DNA of 64,000 bases from positions 1,456,001 to 1,520,000 of the forward strand of contig NZ_LT907975.1 in the NCBI RefSeq assembly GCF_900217235.1. The letters run 5' to 3'. The stretch comes from Pseudodesulfovibrio profundus. GTDB taxonomy: Bacteria; Desulfobacterota; Desulfovibrionia; Desulfovibrionales; Desulfovibrionaceae. Position 1 is the stretch's first letter, and every line of letters starts with the position of its first letter. The position numbers and the translations under genes are program-made. The notes under the pieces were generated by a model. The model saw nothing but the letters and a program-made list of their open reading frames with translations. It was not told where the DNA came from and did no database searches. Of the stretch, positions 1 through 8,590 are shown piece by piece.

Positions 1-391
1 TCTCCGCAAACTTGAAGTTCACATCCAGATACATCCGCCAATATCGGGGATGAAAGCGACAACGGGTCTGAAGATCATGGAACAGCGGCCAGATTATTTC
101 GTTGGAGAAACCGAAATAGTAACCGTCCACCTCTTCCTTGGTCAGCGGCACAGTGTACAGCTCATAGCCCGCTTTGGCGGAAAAATCGGCCAGCAGTGAA
201 TCGACATCGATCGACGGGTCGGAAGCGCCGGACCAACCGATCCAGACACCACCACGATTTTTGAGCACCGGAGCCAGTGCCGTGACCAGTCCGCCCGCAC
301 CGCCCTGCACAGTCCACTCATCACCGTCCTTCTTGAGGGTGGCCGGGAGCCTGTTGGAAACCACGACCAGTCGTTGTTTGCCGCCTACCAT
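1..391 (-). CDS. otsA: Trehalose-6-phosphate synthase (GT20), N-terminal part cut by window edge
   Basis: The minus strand from ATG at 391 reads open to the window edge, 130 codons. The start has an AAAGGAGG ribosome site about 10 nt upstream. Family features seen are VVVSNRLP near the N-terminus, GGAGGLVTAL (the GT20 UDP-sugar loop), WIGWSG, and GFSNEIIWPLFH, all typical of OtsA-type alpha,alpha-trehalose-phosphate synthases, which join UDP-glucose to glucose-6-phosphate in the cytoplasm. The rest of the catalytic domain, and any fused phosphatase domain, lies outside the window. The gene is divergent from groES, so the 392-608 region holds promoters for both. A glucosylglycerol-phosphate synthase of the same family cannot be excluded from this fragment. 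Confidence 0.85.
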   Translation of the reverse strand, partial: MVGGKQRLVVVSNRLPATLKKDGDEWTVQGGAGGLVTALAPVLKNRGGVWIGWSGASDPSIDVDSLLADFSAKAGYELYTVPLTKEEVDGYYFGFSNEIIWPLFHDLQTRCRFHPRYWRMYLDVNFKFAE

Positions 392-514
392 GTCTGTGCA
401 TCCTCCTTTGCAATCTTTCGTAACATCTTTTTCTTCCATGCTATGTGGTAACGGTCTTCGACAATCATGGCAAGGGAGGAACAAATTGACATGGAAAAAT
501 ATCACCCGGGACTG

Positions 515-539
515 TTGACACCCGGCCTGTGGGTATTAT
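515..539 (+). promoter_or_regulatory. Possible groESL promoter (short-spaced, heat-shock-like)
   Basis: TTGACA at 515-520 and TATTAT at 534-539 are separated by only 13 nt. This is too short for a good sigma-70 promoter but within the range of RpoH-type promoters. The boxes do not match the RpoH consensus closely. No CIRCE inverted repeat (TTAGCACTC-N9-GAGTGCTAA) is visible between 392 and 608. Tentative. Confidence 0.3.
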
Positions 540-608
540 CTCTCTGCGCAGTCGATAAGAATACACCGCACCGCGGTGAGATCATTTTCATTATAAAGGA
601 GAGTAATC

Positions 609-869
609 ATGGGTTTGAAACCACTCAATGACCGTGTCATCGTCAAGAGAAAAGAAGAAGAAGAAAAGACCGCCGGGGGTATCTACATCCCTGATTCCGC
701 CAAGGAAAAGCCGCAGGGTGGCGAAGTTGTTGCCGCCGGTCCCGAATGCAAGACCGTCAAGGCCGGCGACTCCGTACTGTTCGCCAAGTATGCAGGCAGC
801 GAGTTCTCCGTGGATGGTGACGAATTGATCATCATGCGTGAAGACGACATCCTGGGTGTCTTCGCATAA
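609..869 (+). CDS. groS: Co-chaperonin GroES (short variant)
   Basis: 86-residue GroES with the family start [12 protein letters not shown], the mobile-loop segment [18 protein letters not shown], and the closing REDDILGVF. It caps the GroEL ring. An AAGGAG site lies at 597-602. The protein is about nine residues shorter than usual GroES (about 95): after EVVAAGP the usual glycine/charged loop before VKAGDSVLF is missing. The frame is continuous, so this is a real length difference and not a frameshift. groEL follows after 53 nt, so the two form the usual operon. Confidence 0.95.
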   Translation: MGLKPLNDRVIVKRKEEEEKTAGGIYIPDSAKEKPQGGEVVAAGPECKTVKAGDSVLFAKYAGSEFSVDGDELIIMREDDILGVFA

Positions 870-883
870 ATTCGGCCTGTTGA

Positions 884-2509
<1,626 letters not shown>

Positions 2510-2530
2510 CCTCTACGCCATCAATCATCC

Positions 2531-2563
2531 AAAGGCCGGGTATTGTACCCGGCCTTTTTTTTG
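2531..2563 (+). terminator. Rho-independent terminator of groESL
   Basis: Stem GGCCGGG / CCCGGCC around a 7-nt loop, followed by a run of eight T, 21 nt after the groEL stop. Confidence 0.9.
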
Positions 2564-2668
2564 TTGATAGCCACCTCTCGGGCAAAGGCAGCGCAACATG
2601 ATCTGCCCTTTCCTTCTTCCCTCCATGCACAGCTTGAATCCATCAGAAAAACGGGATAATTCTACCAC

Positions 2669-3220
2669 ATGTCATTCTTCTCACGATTCGTGCAACACTC
2701 CGTTAAAGGACAAAAGAATTTCGAGCGTGCTCGCAGTGCCGAAGAGCGCGGAGAGTATGCCAAGGCCAAAGAGTTTTTCGAGCTGTCGGTGGATGCCTAC
2801 GACCACTACCTCGCGCAGCAACGAGACAAAGGGAAACAACCATTCCCATCTCATCTGGTCATGGCCGGCGTAGGCTTTGTACGACTGGGCCGTAACGAAG
2901 ACGCTCTCACGGTTCTGGACGAATGCATTCGCCGCAAGGAAATACCGGACGCCTATCTGCACGCCGGATATGCCGCAGCCAAGCTGGGACGAAAGGATGA
3001 TGCCATTGCATATTGGGGAGCATATCCTGCATGGATTGAGCAGCCTGTCATCCACGAGGCGCTCCGAGAAGTCCTCAACTCTTTGCGCCAAGACCGATCG
3101 TCACTTGATGACGCCTGCCTTGTGATGGCCCAGGCAATCCACCGACAGGACAAGGACAACGCCAAACTGCGCAAGGGCACCCCGGATCAGCACACCATTC
3201 CCGCCAATCGCGGCTACTAA
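2669..3220 (+). CDS. TPR-repeat protein, function unknown
   Basis: 183 residues. Helical repeats with the tetratricopeptide pattern can be read at about residues 14-50 (AEERGEYAKAKEFFELSV), 66-85 (VGFVRLGRNEDALTVLDECI) and 92-112 (AYLHAGYAAAKLGRKDDAIAYW). There is no signal peptide or membrane segment, so it is probably a cytoplasmic scaffold. The ribosome site is weak. The beta-helix gene starts 61 nt downstream and may be cotranscribed. The tail is charged and Gly/Pro-containing. The specific role is not recognised. Confidence 0.75.
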   Translation: MSFFSRFVQHSVKGQKNFERARSAEERGEYAKAKEFFELSVDAYDHYLAQQRDKGKQPFPSHLVMAGVGFVRLGRNEDALTVLDECIRRKEIPDAYLHAGYAAAKLGRKDDAIAYWGAYPAWIEQPVIHEALREVLNSLRQDRSSLDDACLVMAQAIHRQDKDNAKLRKGTPDQHTIPANRGY

Positions 3221-3281
3221 ATTGCATCTCATGCGCACCAAGTTTCAAAAGCAGACGGATCCACGCTTCTCAGGAGTAACC

Positions 3282-4565
3282 ATGTACCGCCTTATCTTCA
3301 CCGTTCTTTTTATGCTCTGCACCATCACTCCAGCCCATGCCGAGAGGACGGTTGTCGGCACCGGCATACCTGAAAAGGACATTGAAAACCTTCAGAAAGC
3401 GGTTGATGGAGGTGGTACCCTTCTGCTCAAAGGGAAATTCGACCTTGGTGAAACCGGTCGGATCACTATCCGCAAAAATATTACCGTTACCGGAGAACTT
3501 GATGGGTCGGACCTGCCCGTCACCATCATCAAGGGCGGCCTTTGGTCATTCTATTCTCCCCTGCCGGTCAAGGGGGCTCCACCCGCCAGCAAAGGGCCGC
3601 TCATTGTCATTAAAGGCATTCATTTCAAGGAAGCAAAGGGGACACCACTGCACTTCCCCCACGTGGGCGGAGTCAATGTGGAGAACTGCACCATCTCCGA
3701 CATTCGCCCCCAGACGCTGGATATCCGCTGGAGTGATGGCGACAGCTTGCTGTTCCAAGCCGGTATCGTTGTCGGCAATCGGCTGGAAGACCGATCCAAA
3801 CGGATCAAGCGGGCAGCCATGGGCACTATCCGCATCGACAACAACCGATTCTACATGGAAACAGACCGGCCTCGCCGCACAGCAGGCTATGGTGTGATGA
3901 TTGACTGGACATGGGGAGCAGACGTTGCCGTCACCAACAATCGCATCGAACGCGCATCACGCAATGGCATCGAGATACTCGACAACGTGCTTGGCGCCGA
4001 TGGCAAAGGAAACATCAGGATAGACAACAACCGAATAATCACGGCCAATGAGGGCATCCCCTACCCGCACAAATATGGGCCGAACGGAATCGTGGCCGGG
4101 TGGTATTTCGATACGTCCGGCGGAGTCAATTTCAATCGCAATAACCGCATTTCGCTGACAGGTAACAGAATCGAGGTTCGCGGCGAGGCATCTACAGGCA
4201 TGCTGCTTTATGCCAACGACATCGTTGCGACCTGCAATGATGTCATTGTGGCCGGAGGCAGTGAAGCGCGCGGCATAGTCCAGACAGGGTCACGCGGCTT
4301 CTTTGCCAACAACAGAATCCGTGGCGAAGGCCGGTACGCTATGTACTGTCACCCGTTTGAGGCGCTCAAGGCCATCAGCAACACCTTTGCCTGGACCAAC
4401 GTTAATGATTTCATCGGTATCAAAGGGCAGATCCTGCTGGGCGGCAGCGTCAATGTCGTGATCGGCAGCAATCCCTCATTCGTGGATAGAGGGAAAGGAA
4501 ACCGTCTGGTTGAAGCCAGCCCGTGCTCGCTTCCGGAAATGGCTCCGGAAGATGAGGCATGGTAG
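3282..4565 (+). CDS. Secreted right-handed parallel beta-helix protein
   Basis: 427 residues from ATG 3282, chosen because CAGGAG lies about 7 nt upstream and because it gives a clean signal peptide (MYRLIFTVLFMLCTITPAHA, then ERTVVG). An upstream in-frame start at 3222 would bury this signal. The body holds many short repeats of the form xxNNRIxxx (IDNNRF, VTNNRIERASRNGIEI, IDNNRII, LTGNRIEV, FANNRI), the pattern of NosD/pectate-lyase-like parallel beta-helices. Such proteins are often polysaccharide lyases, epimerases or adhesins. No catalytic residues could be assigned. Probably periplasmic or surface exposed. Confidence 0.75.
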   Translation: MYRLIFTVLFMLCTITPAHAERTVVGTGIPEKDIENLQKAVDGGGTLLLKGKFDLGETGRITIRKNITVTGELDGSDLPVTIIKGGLWSFYSPLPVKGAPPASKGPLIVIKGIHFKEAKGTPLHFPHVGGVNVENCTISDIRPQTLDIRWSDGDSLLFQAGIVVGNRLEDRSKRIKRAAMGTIRIDNNRFYMETDRPRRTAGYGVMIDWTWGADVAVTNNRIERASRNGIEILDNVLGADGKGNIRIDNNRIITANEGIPYPHKYGPNGIVAGWYFDTSGGVNFNRNNRISLTGNRIEVRGEASTGMLLYANDIVATCNDVIVAGGSEARGIVQTGSRGFFANNRIRGEGRYAMYCHPFEALKAISNTFAWTNVNDFIGIKGQILLGGSVNVVIGSNPSFVDRGKGNRLVEASPCSLPEMAPEDEAW

Positions 4566-4796
4566 TAACCGCATGAACCCAGGCGGATTTATCCCCAGCC
4601 AGCACTGCACCTCCATACGGTTTTCAGAGTGAAAGCAGCTACGCTCATCAATAATTGATGCTCCTTTTTCCTTCCAGAGAGAAAGAAGCACCCTGCATGA
4701 ACACCAATATCTCGTGCGTATCTAGACTTGAATCTCCCTATTAAGTGCATCATTACGAGGCCATAGGAGAGACACCCCTTTTTCTCACAAACAGGG

Positions 4797-4825
4797 TTGA
4801 CAAAACACTCATTGCTCAATATTAA
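4797..4825 (+). promoter_or_regulatory. Sigma-70 promoter of the DUF2325 gene
   Basis: TTGACA at 4797-4802, exactly 17 nt, then TATTAA at 4820-4825. The gene start is 42 nt downstream of the -10 box. Confidence 0.75.
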
Positions 4826-4842
4826 TTGAAAACGATTTTCAA
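4826..4842. promoter_or_regulatory. Fur-type operator abutting the -10 box
   Basis: Inverted repeat TTGAAAA-CGA-TTTTCAA (7-3-7, perfect arms). It starts at the base after the -10 box, so a bound repressor would cover the transcription start. The sequence resembles Fur boxes of Desulfovibrio and other proteobacteria. This assignment is inference from the pattern. Confidence 0.65.
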
Positions 4843-4867
4843 CCTCAATTAAAACCTGGAGAGAGAT

Positions 4868-5149
4868 ATGTGCGCAGCATTAGTAGGCGGAATGGATAGA
4901 CTGAAACGTGATTACATGAATGAAGCCAAGAAAAACGGCGTCAAACTGAAGTGCTTCACAGGCAAGGAACGCAAGATTTCCGGCACACTGGGAAACGTGG
5001 ATTTTGTGGTGCTTTTTACGAACAAAGTTTCCCATAAGGCTCGCAAGGATGTGCTGACGGCACTGCGCGGAAAGGATATCCCCGTTATCCAGCGCCATTC
5101 CTGTGGTATCAGCTCCCTTCGTGAAGTCCTGGACGAGGCAACCGCATAA
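4868..5149 (+). CDS. DUF2325 protein, probably iron-regulated
   Basis: 93 residues: MCAALVGGMDRLKRDYMNEA at the start, then FTGKERKISGTLGNVDFVVLFTNKVSHKARKDV and HSCGISSLREVL. This matches the small DUF2325 family (Rossmann-like, with conserved Gly and Cys) found in many anaerobes. Function is not established. The ribosome site is GGAGAG with normal spacing. The gene stands alone, with its own promoter, a Fur-type operator and a following hairpin, so it is probably expressed under iron limitation. Confidence 0.8.
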   Translation: MCAALVGGMDRLKRDYMNEAKKNGVKLKCFTGKERKISGTLGNVDFVVLFTNKVSHKARKDVLTALRGKDIPVIQRHSCGISSLREVLDEATA

Positions 5150-5180
5150 TGATGAGACAGTTACTTTCATTACGATGAAT

Positions 5181-5211
5181 GGGCGATGCGCTAAAAAACA
5201 CATCGCCCTTT
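5181..5211. terminator. Hairpin terminator, probably serving both flanking convergent genes
   Basis: Stem GGGCGATG / CATCGCCC with a 12-nt A-rich loop, followed by a short T tract. It lies between the convergent DUF2325 and cheV genes. Confidence 0.6.
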
Positions 5212-5236
5212 CACAGTAAATGTCTGTTGATGATGT

Positions 5237-6187
5237 CTATAGATTTTCCCGCCACTCCCGAATCAGATTGATGACCTTTCCGGTCAACTGGTTGAACTCA
5301 GGCTTGGTAACCTGGGCATCGGCCATGACAGCCTTCCCCTTATGCAGCACGGACTTGGAAATGAGAGAGGAAAAGAGAGCGACCGGTAACTGCTTGAGGA
5401 TCGGGTCTTCCTTGATCCGCCGAGTCAAAGTGTAACCATCCATCTGCGGCATCTCGACATCCGAGACCACCACATCAAGATGATCGAGCGGAGAGCCGCC
5501 CTGCTCCTGGACAATTGCCTTGATCTTACTGAACTTCTCCCATGCTTCGGCCCCATCACCAACCACTTCAATCTCGAAATTGGCATTACTAAAATTCTTG
5601 CGGAGCAGTTCGCGAACCGAGGTGGAATCATCAGCCACCAGTGCTCGGTAGCGTTCATCGGACACGACATCCGAAAGCTGTGCCTGCGTGTTACCGGATT
5701 CATCGAGGTCAGCCAGCACCTGCTCCAAGTCGAGCATGAGAACAAAACGGTCATTGATCTTGACGGTACCAGTAATGCAGTTCGATTCCATTTTGGCGAA
5801 ATACTTGCTCGGCGGCTCGACTTCGGCCCAGTTGACCCGATGAATCTGCGTCACCCCAGAAACGAGAAAACCGGTAATCATTCCATTGAATTCTGTAACG
5901 ATGATCGGTTCATTCTCATCCTTCGCCTTATCGACATCCAGCCATACCGACAGATCGACCACCGGCAGAATCAAGTCGCGTAATGGGATGGTGCCCAAGA
6001 AGCTCGGATGAACAGCCGCCTCGGAACCTGTCAGCCCTTCCGGAGCCTCGACAACTTCCAGCACCTTGGCGACGTTTACACCAAAATAGTGTGTTTCGAT
6101 TGAATCGCCACTGGTCTCATGAATGAAAAATTCAATTATTTCAAGCTCATTAGTGCCGGTTTCTAGCAATATGTCCTGTTGACTCAT
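5237..6187 (-). CDS. cheV: CheV chemotaxis coupling protein (CheW domain plus receiver)
   Basis: 316 residues. The start at 6187 (MSQQDILLETGT) has AGGAGG just upstream; an open extension to 6214 has no ribosome site. Residues about 15-160 form a CheW-like coupling domain (YFGVNVAKVLEVVEAP, LRDLILPVVDLSVWL). Residues about 185-315 form a receiver with acidic pocket VADDS, phospho-acceptor Asp in VVSDVEMPQMDG, and Lys in VTKPEF. CheV proteins link chemoreceptors to CheA and tune signalling when phosphorylated. No other chemotaxis gene is adjacent; the gene appears to stand alone. The residue at the usual receiver Thr position is Ser (LFSSL). Confidence 0.9.
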   Translation of the reverse strand: MSQQDILLETGTNELEIIEFFIHETSGDSIETHYFGVNVAKVLEVVEAPEGLTGSEAAVHPSFLGTIPLRDLILPVVDLSVWLDVDKAKDENEPIIVTEFNGMITGFLVSGVTQIHRVNWAEVEPPSKYFAKMESNCITGTVKINDRFVLMLDLEQVLADLDESGNTQAQLSDVVSDERYRALVADDSTSVRELLRKNFSNANFEIEVVGDGAEAWEKFSKIKAIVQEQGGSPLDHLDVVVSDVEMPQMDGYTLTRRIKEDPILKQLPVALFSSLISKSVLHKGKAVMADAQVTKPEFNQLTGKVINLIREWRENL

Positions 6188-6293
6188 TGATCCTCCTAGG
6201 GCCAGTCGTGCCAATTACATAATCTATATCACCCTCACATAGTGAGATGAATGATTTTTTTACACTTTTCCCAAAGGTCACTAACAAGGTCAA

Positions 6294-6331
6294 ATAAAAA
6301 GAGCCGTTTCGCTCTCGGCAAAACGGCTCTC
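6294..6331 (-). terminator. Rho-independent terminator of the neuB unit
   Basis: On the minus strand AGAGCCGTTT, an 11-nt loop, AAACGGCTCT, then TTTTTATTT. It begins about 20 nt after the neuB stop. Confidence 0.9.
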
Positions 6332-6351
6332 AAGATACGTAGACAGACTCT

Positions 6352-7443
6352 CTAGGAAGAAACGGCTCCAGCGCACATCTGTTCGGCAAGAGTCAACATT
6401 TCCCACTGTACCGGCTCTTCGTGCTTGACCGATTTCTGCAACGTTGCTCCGACGACTTCGTCCCAATGAACAGGAGAAACACCCACTCTCGGACAACGGG
6501 TCGTCAGATCCGAAGGGGCCAGTACATGACCGGCAGGAAGATCGCGCGAGAAAACAATGCACTTGCGAAGCTTTTTGGCAGCCGCCTGTTCTTCCGGAAA
6601 GACATTCTTACCCTTCACGCACATGGCACGCTCGACCTCACGAATCATGGTGACCATGCTGGTCAACTCAGCTGGCTCAAGGGACGCCTGATGATCGGTA
6701 CCCTTCCAGGTTTTGTCCATGGTGAAGTGGCGCTCGACAACACAGGCGCCGAGCGCTGCGGCACCAACACTGGGACCAATGCCCTTCTCGTGACCGGAGT
6801 ATCCGACAGGCAGCCCGTAACGTTCACGAAGAGCGTCCATGACCGGCAAACCGATTTGTTCTTCAGGACATGGATAGCGGGAGTTGCAGTGCAGCAGGAC
6901 GACCTGATCGTGATAATTGCGGATTTCGCTCAATGAAACATCGATATCTTCGAGGGAACTCATGCCAGTGGAAAGGATGATAGGTGTCCCGGCTTTGGCG
7001 TACTCACGCACCAGCGGTACGTTGACCAGTTCCGCCGAGCTGATCTTGAGCAACTCGACATCCAGATCAATGATCTGTTTGAGACTAGGCGCATCCCAGG
7101 CTGATGCAAAAAAGACAAGCCCCTTGGACTCGCTGTACTCCTTGAGCTCGGCCATCTGTTCGATAGACAGCTCAAGAGCATTTCTGTGCTCTCCGTATGT
7201 CGGCCCAAAGCTGTTGCAGCCGGTATACGGAGCAGCCCGCCCTTCTCGGGTAAGCAGGGCTTCCATATCCCGCTTTTGAAATTTGACGGCCTGAACACCG
7301 GCGGCTGCGGCTTCGTCCACCATCTGCTTGGCGATTTGGAATTCGCCTTGGTGGTTGTTACCGATCTCAGCGACGATGAAGCATGGATGACCTTCGCCAA
7401 TGGTGACGCCGGAACGAAGAGTGATGGATTGAATCTGTTTCAT
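6352..7443 (-). CDS. neuB: NeuB-family nonulosonic acid synthase (sialic/legionaminic type)
   Basis: 363 residues. The N-terminal TIM barrel starts with CFIVAEIGNNHQGEFQIAKQ and has VKFQKR, KISSAELVNVPLV, STGMSSLEDI and HFTMDKTWKGTDHQASLEP, the metal and PEP site of NeuB enzymes. A SAF-like antifreeze domain follows at about 290-345 (ARKCIVF-like RKCIVFSRDLPAGHVL). The family condenses PEP with an N-acetyl hexosamine derivative to give a nine-carbon acid used on LPS, capsule or flagellin. The substrate cannot be told from sequence alone. No neuA, neuC or lic genes are present in the window. It starts 2 nt after the regulator gene, so the two are one transcription unit. Confidence 0.85.
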   Translation of the reverse strand: MKQIQSITLRSGVTIGEGHPCFIVAEIGNNHQGEFQIAKQMVDEAAAAGVQAVKFQKRDMEALLTREGRAAPYTGCNSFGPTYGEHRNALELSIEQMAELKEYSESKGLVFFASAWDAPSLKQIIDLDVELLKISSAELVNVPLVREYAKAGTPIILSTGMSSLEDIDVSLSEIRNYHDQVVLLHCNSRYPCPEEQIGLPVMDALRERYGLPVGYSGHEKGIGPSVGAAALGACVVERHFTMDKTWKGTDHQASLEPAELTSMVTMIREVERAMCVKGKNVFPEEQAAAKKLRKCIVFSRDLPAGHVLAPSDLTTRCPRVGVSPVHWDEVVGATLQKSVKHEEPVQWEMLTLAEQMCAGAVSS

Positions 7444-7445
7444 AA

Positions 7446-8102
7446 TTAAAATCTCACGATTTGAAACCCGCGCTTTTCAGAGTACGGCTTAAGTTGCTCG
7501 AAAATTTCATCCTGCTTGCCAAAGGAGGTGATGACTACTGCATCGCACTCCACCTGATCAATGACATGGGGAGCAGAAACAACATGTCCGTGGAATAACT
7601 GCCCCTGCTTTGTGGTGTCATTGTCCAATAAAGCCATTATATGAAAATCCGTATCACGCAAAGCGGACAGGACAACTTCGCACGTTTCAGAAGCGCCGAA
7701 AAGAGCCAACCTTACTTTGCCTTCCATCAAAAAAGAACTCAGGCGGTTGACCACGAAATCCTTGATGGTCGTGTACAGTCGGACGGTTTCCGAGGAATAA
7801 TCCGAGAACATCTGTCGACGCGATTGGTGCCCGGCATCCGTCAACGTATAGCGATAGCTCTTGCCATTGACCGGCATGAACTCAACCAACCCTTCCGACT
7901 GCAATTGCTTGAGGTACTGATTCACCATGGCACCAGAAAGGTTGAGGCGGCGCCCCAGCTCGAACTGAGAAAGCCCGGAATCCCGGGTCAATGCCTCCAA
8001 TATGGCGAGTACGCGGGTAGACTTGCTCGGTTTGAGATACAGCCCGTCCGTGATCAACATTCCCTTATTTCCATTTGCAACTAATTCGGGCATTATGTCC
8101 AT
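7446..8102 (-). CDS. Winged-helix regulator fused to a Rossmann-like domain
   Basis: 218 residues. Residues about 25-95 form a MarR/ArsR-like winged helix (STRVLAILEALTRDSGLSQFEL, LSGAMVNQYLKQLQSEGLVEF, YRYTLTDAGHQSRR). Residues about 125-215 look like a nucleotide-sugar or CoA-binding Rossmann fold (VRLALFGASETCEVVLSALRD, ALLDNDTTKQGQLFHG, DAVVITSF), as found in polysaccharide-associated sugar-sensing proteins. It sits 2 nt upstream of neuB, so it may sense a sugar intermediate and control this operon. That role is inference. The start could also be the second Met (8093); the ribosome site is weak for both. Confidence 0.7.
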   Translation of the reverse strand: MDIMPELVANGNKGMLITDGLYLKPSKSTRVLAILEALTRDSGLSQFELGRRLNLSGAMVNQYLKQLQSEGLVEFMPVNGKSYRYTLTDAGHQSRRQMFSDYSSETVRLYTTIKDFVVNRLSSFLMEGKVRLALFGASETCEVVLSALRDTDFHIMALLDNDTTKQGQLFHGHVVSAPHVIDQVECDAVVITSFGKQDEIFEQLKPYSEKRGFQIVRF

Positions 8103-8590
8103 TCCATTCGCTCGGTCAATAATTCATCGACTTGCCAGCACGTTACAATGCTGAGTCTAGCACACTAGTCGCGCACTGTAAGCCTGTCAACAAAAGGGTT
8201 CTCGCCAATTTCAACATTCCCGGATCGATAGATTGCTTTCTCTGGCCGATTCAAAAATCGTTGATATAGTGAATAATCGGTCATCGAGCGATTTTCTTTA
8301 GCCAATGGCAATTTTTTCCTTCCGAGAGGGCGCATCCTGTGTTGCAAGAACTCAGCCAAAACAACCGCAACAAGAGAACTCAGCAAGTAACCAGCCGTTG
8401 TTTCATCTTTTTTTTAAAAAGTAATTACTTTAACACATCCATTAACTGAAAGATCGATCCACCTTGTCCATTATCCTGTCAAAAAACAGGCAACAACGCC
8501 TCGGGAGGTACGCCATTGTTGACCCGCGAAGTTTGCTATTATAAGGTCTCACCGTCTTTTTTTTACATTACCATTTAAAAGGATGATTTG
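8103..8590. other. Divergent intergenic region between the neuB unit and fadD
   Basis: 488 bp, AT-rich. It holds presumed promoters for both sides. A candidate for fadD is TTGACC at 8519-8524 with TATAAG at 8540-8545, a 15-nt spacing that is short. A 73-codon open frame on the minus strand at 8165-8386 has no ribosome site or family resemblance and is not called. No RNA gene was recognised. Confidence 0.5.

Larger units (their letters stand above)
4566..4867. other. Intergenic region with the DUF2325 promoter
   Basis: 302 bp between the beta-helix gene and the DUF2325 gene. The last 70 bp hold a promoter and a Fur-like palindrome, listed separately. The rest is AT-rich. It has an imperfect inverted repeat around 4660-4695 (roughly TGCTCCTTTTTCC against AGAGAAAGAAGCA) that could be a weak terminator. 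No gene is supported. Confidence 0.5.

Noticed and set aside
392..608. CIRCE operator for groESL
   Set aside because: Looked for TTAGCACTC-N9-GAGTGCTAA and close variants; none found.
8165..8386. 73-codon minus-strand frame between the regulator gene and fadD
   Set aside because: No ribosome site, no family resemblance, and AT-rich intergenic composition.
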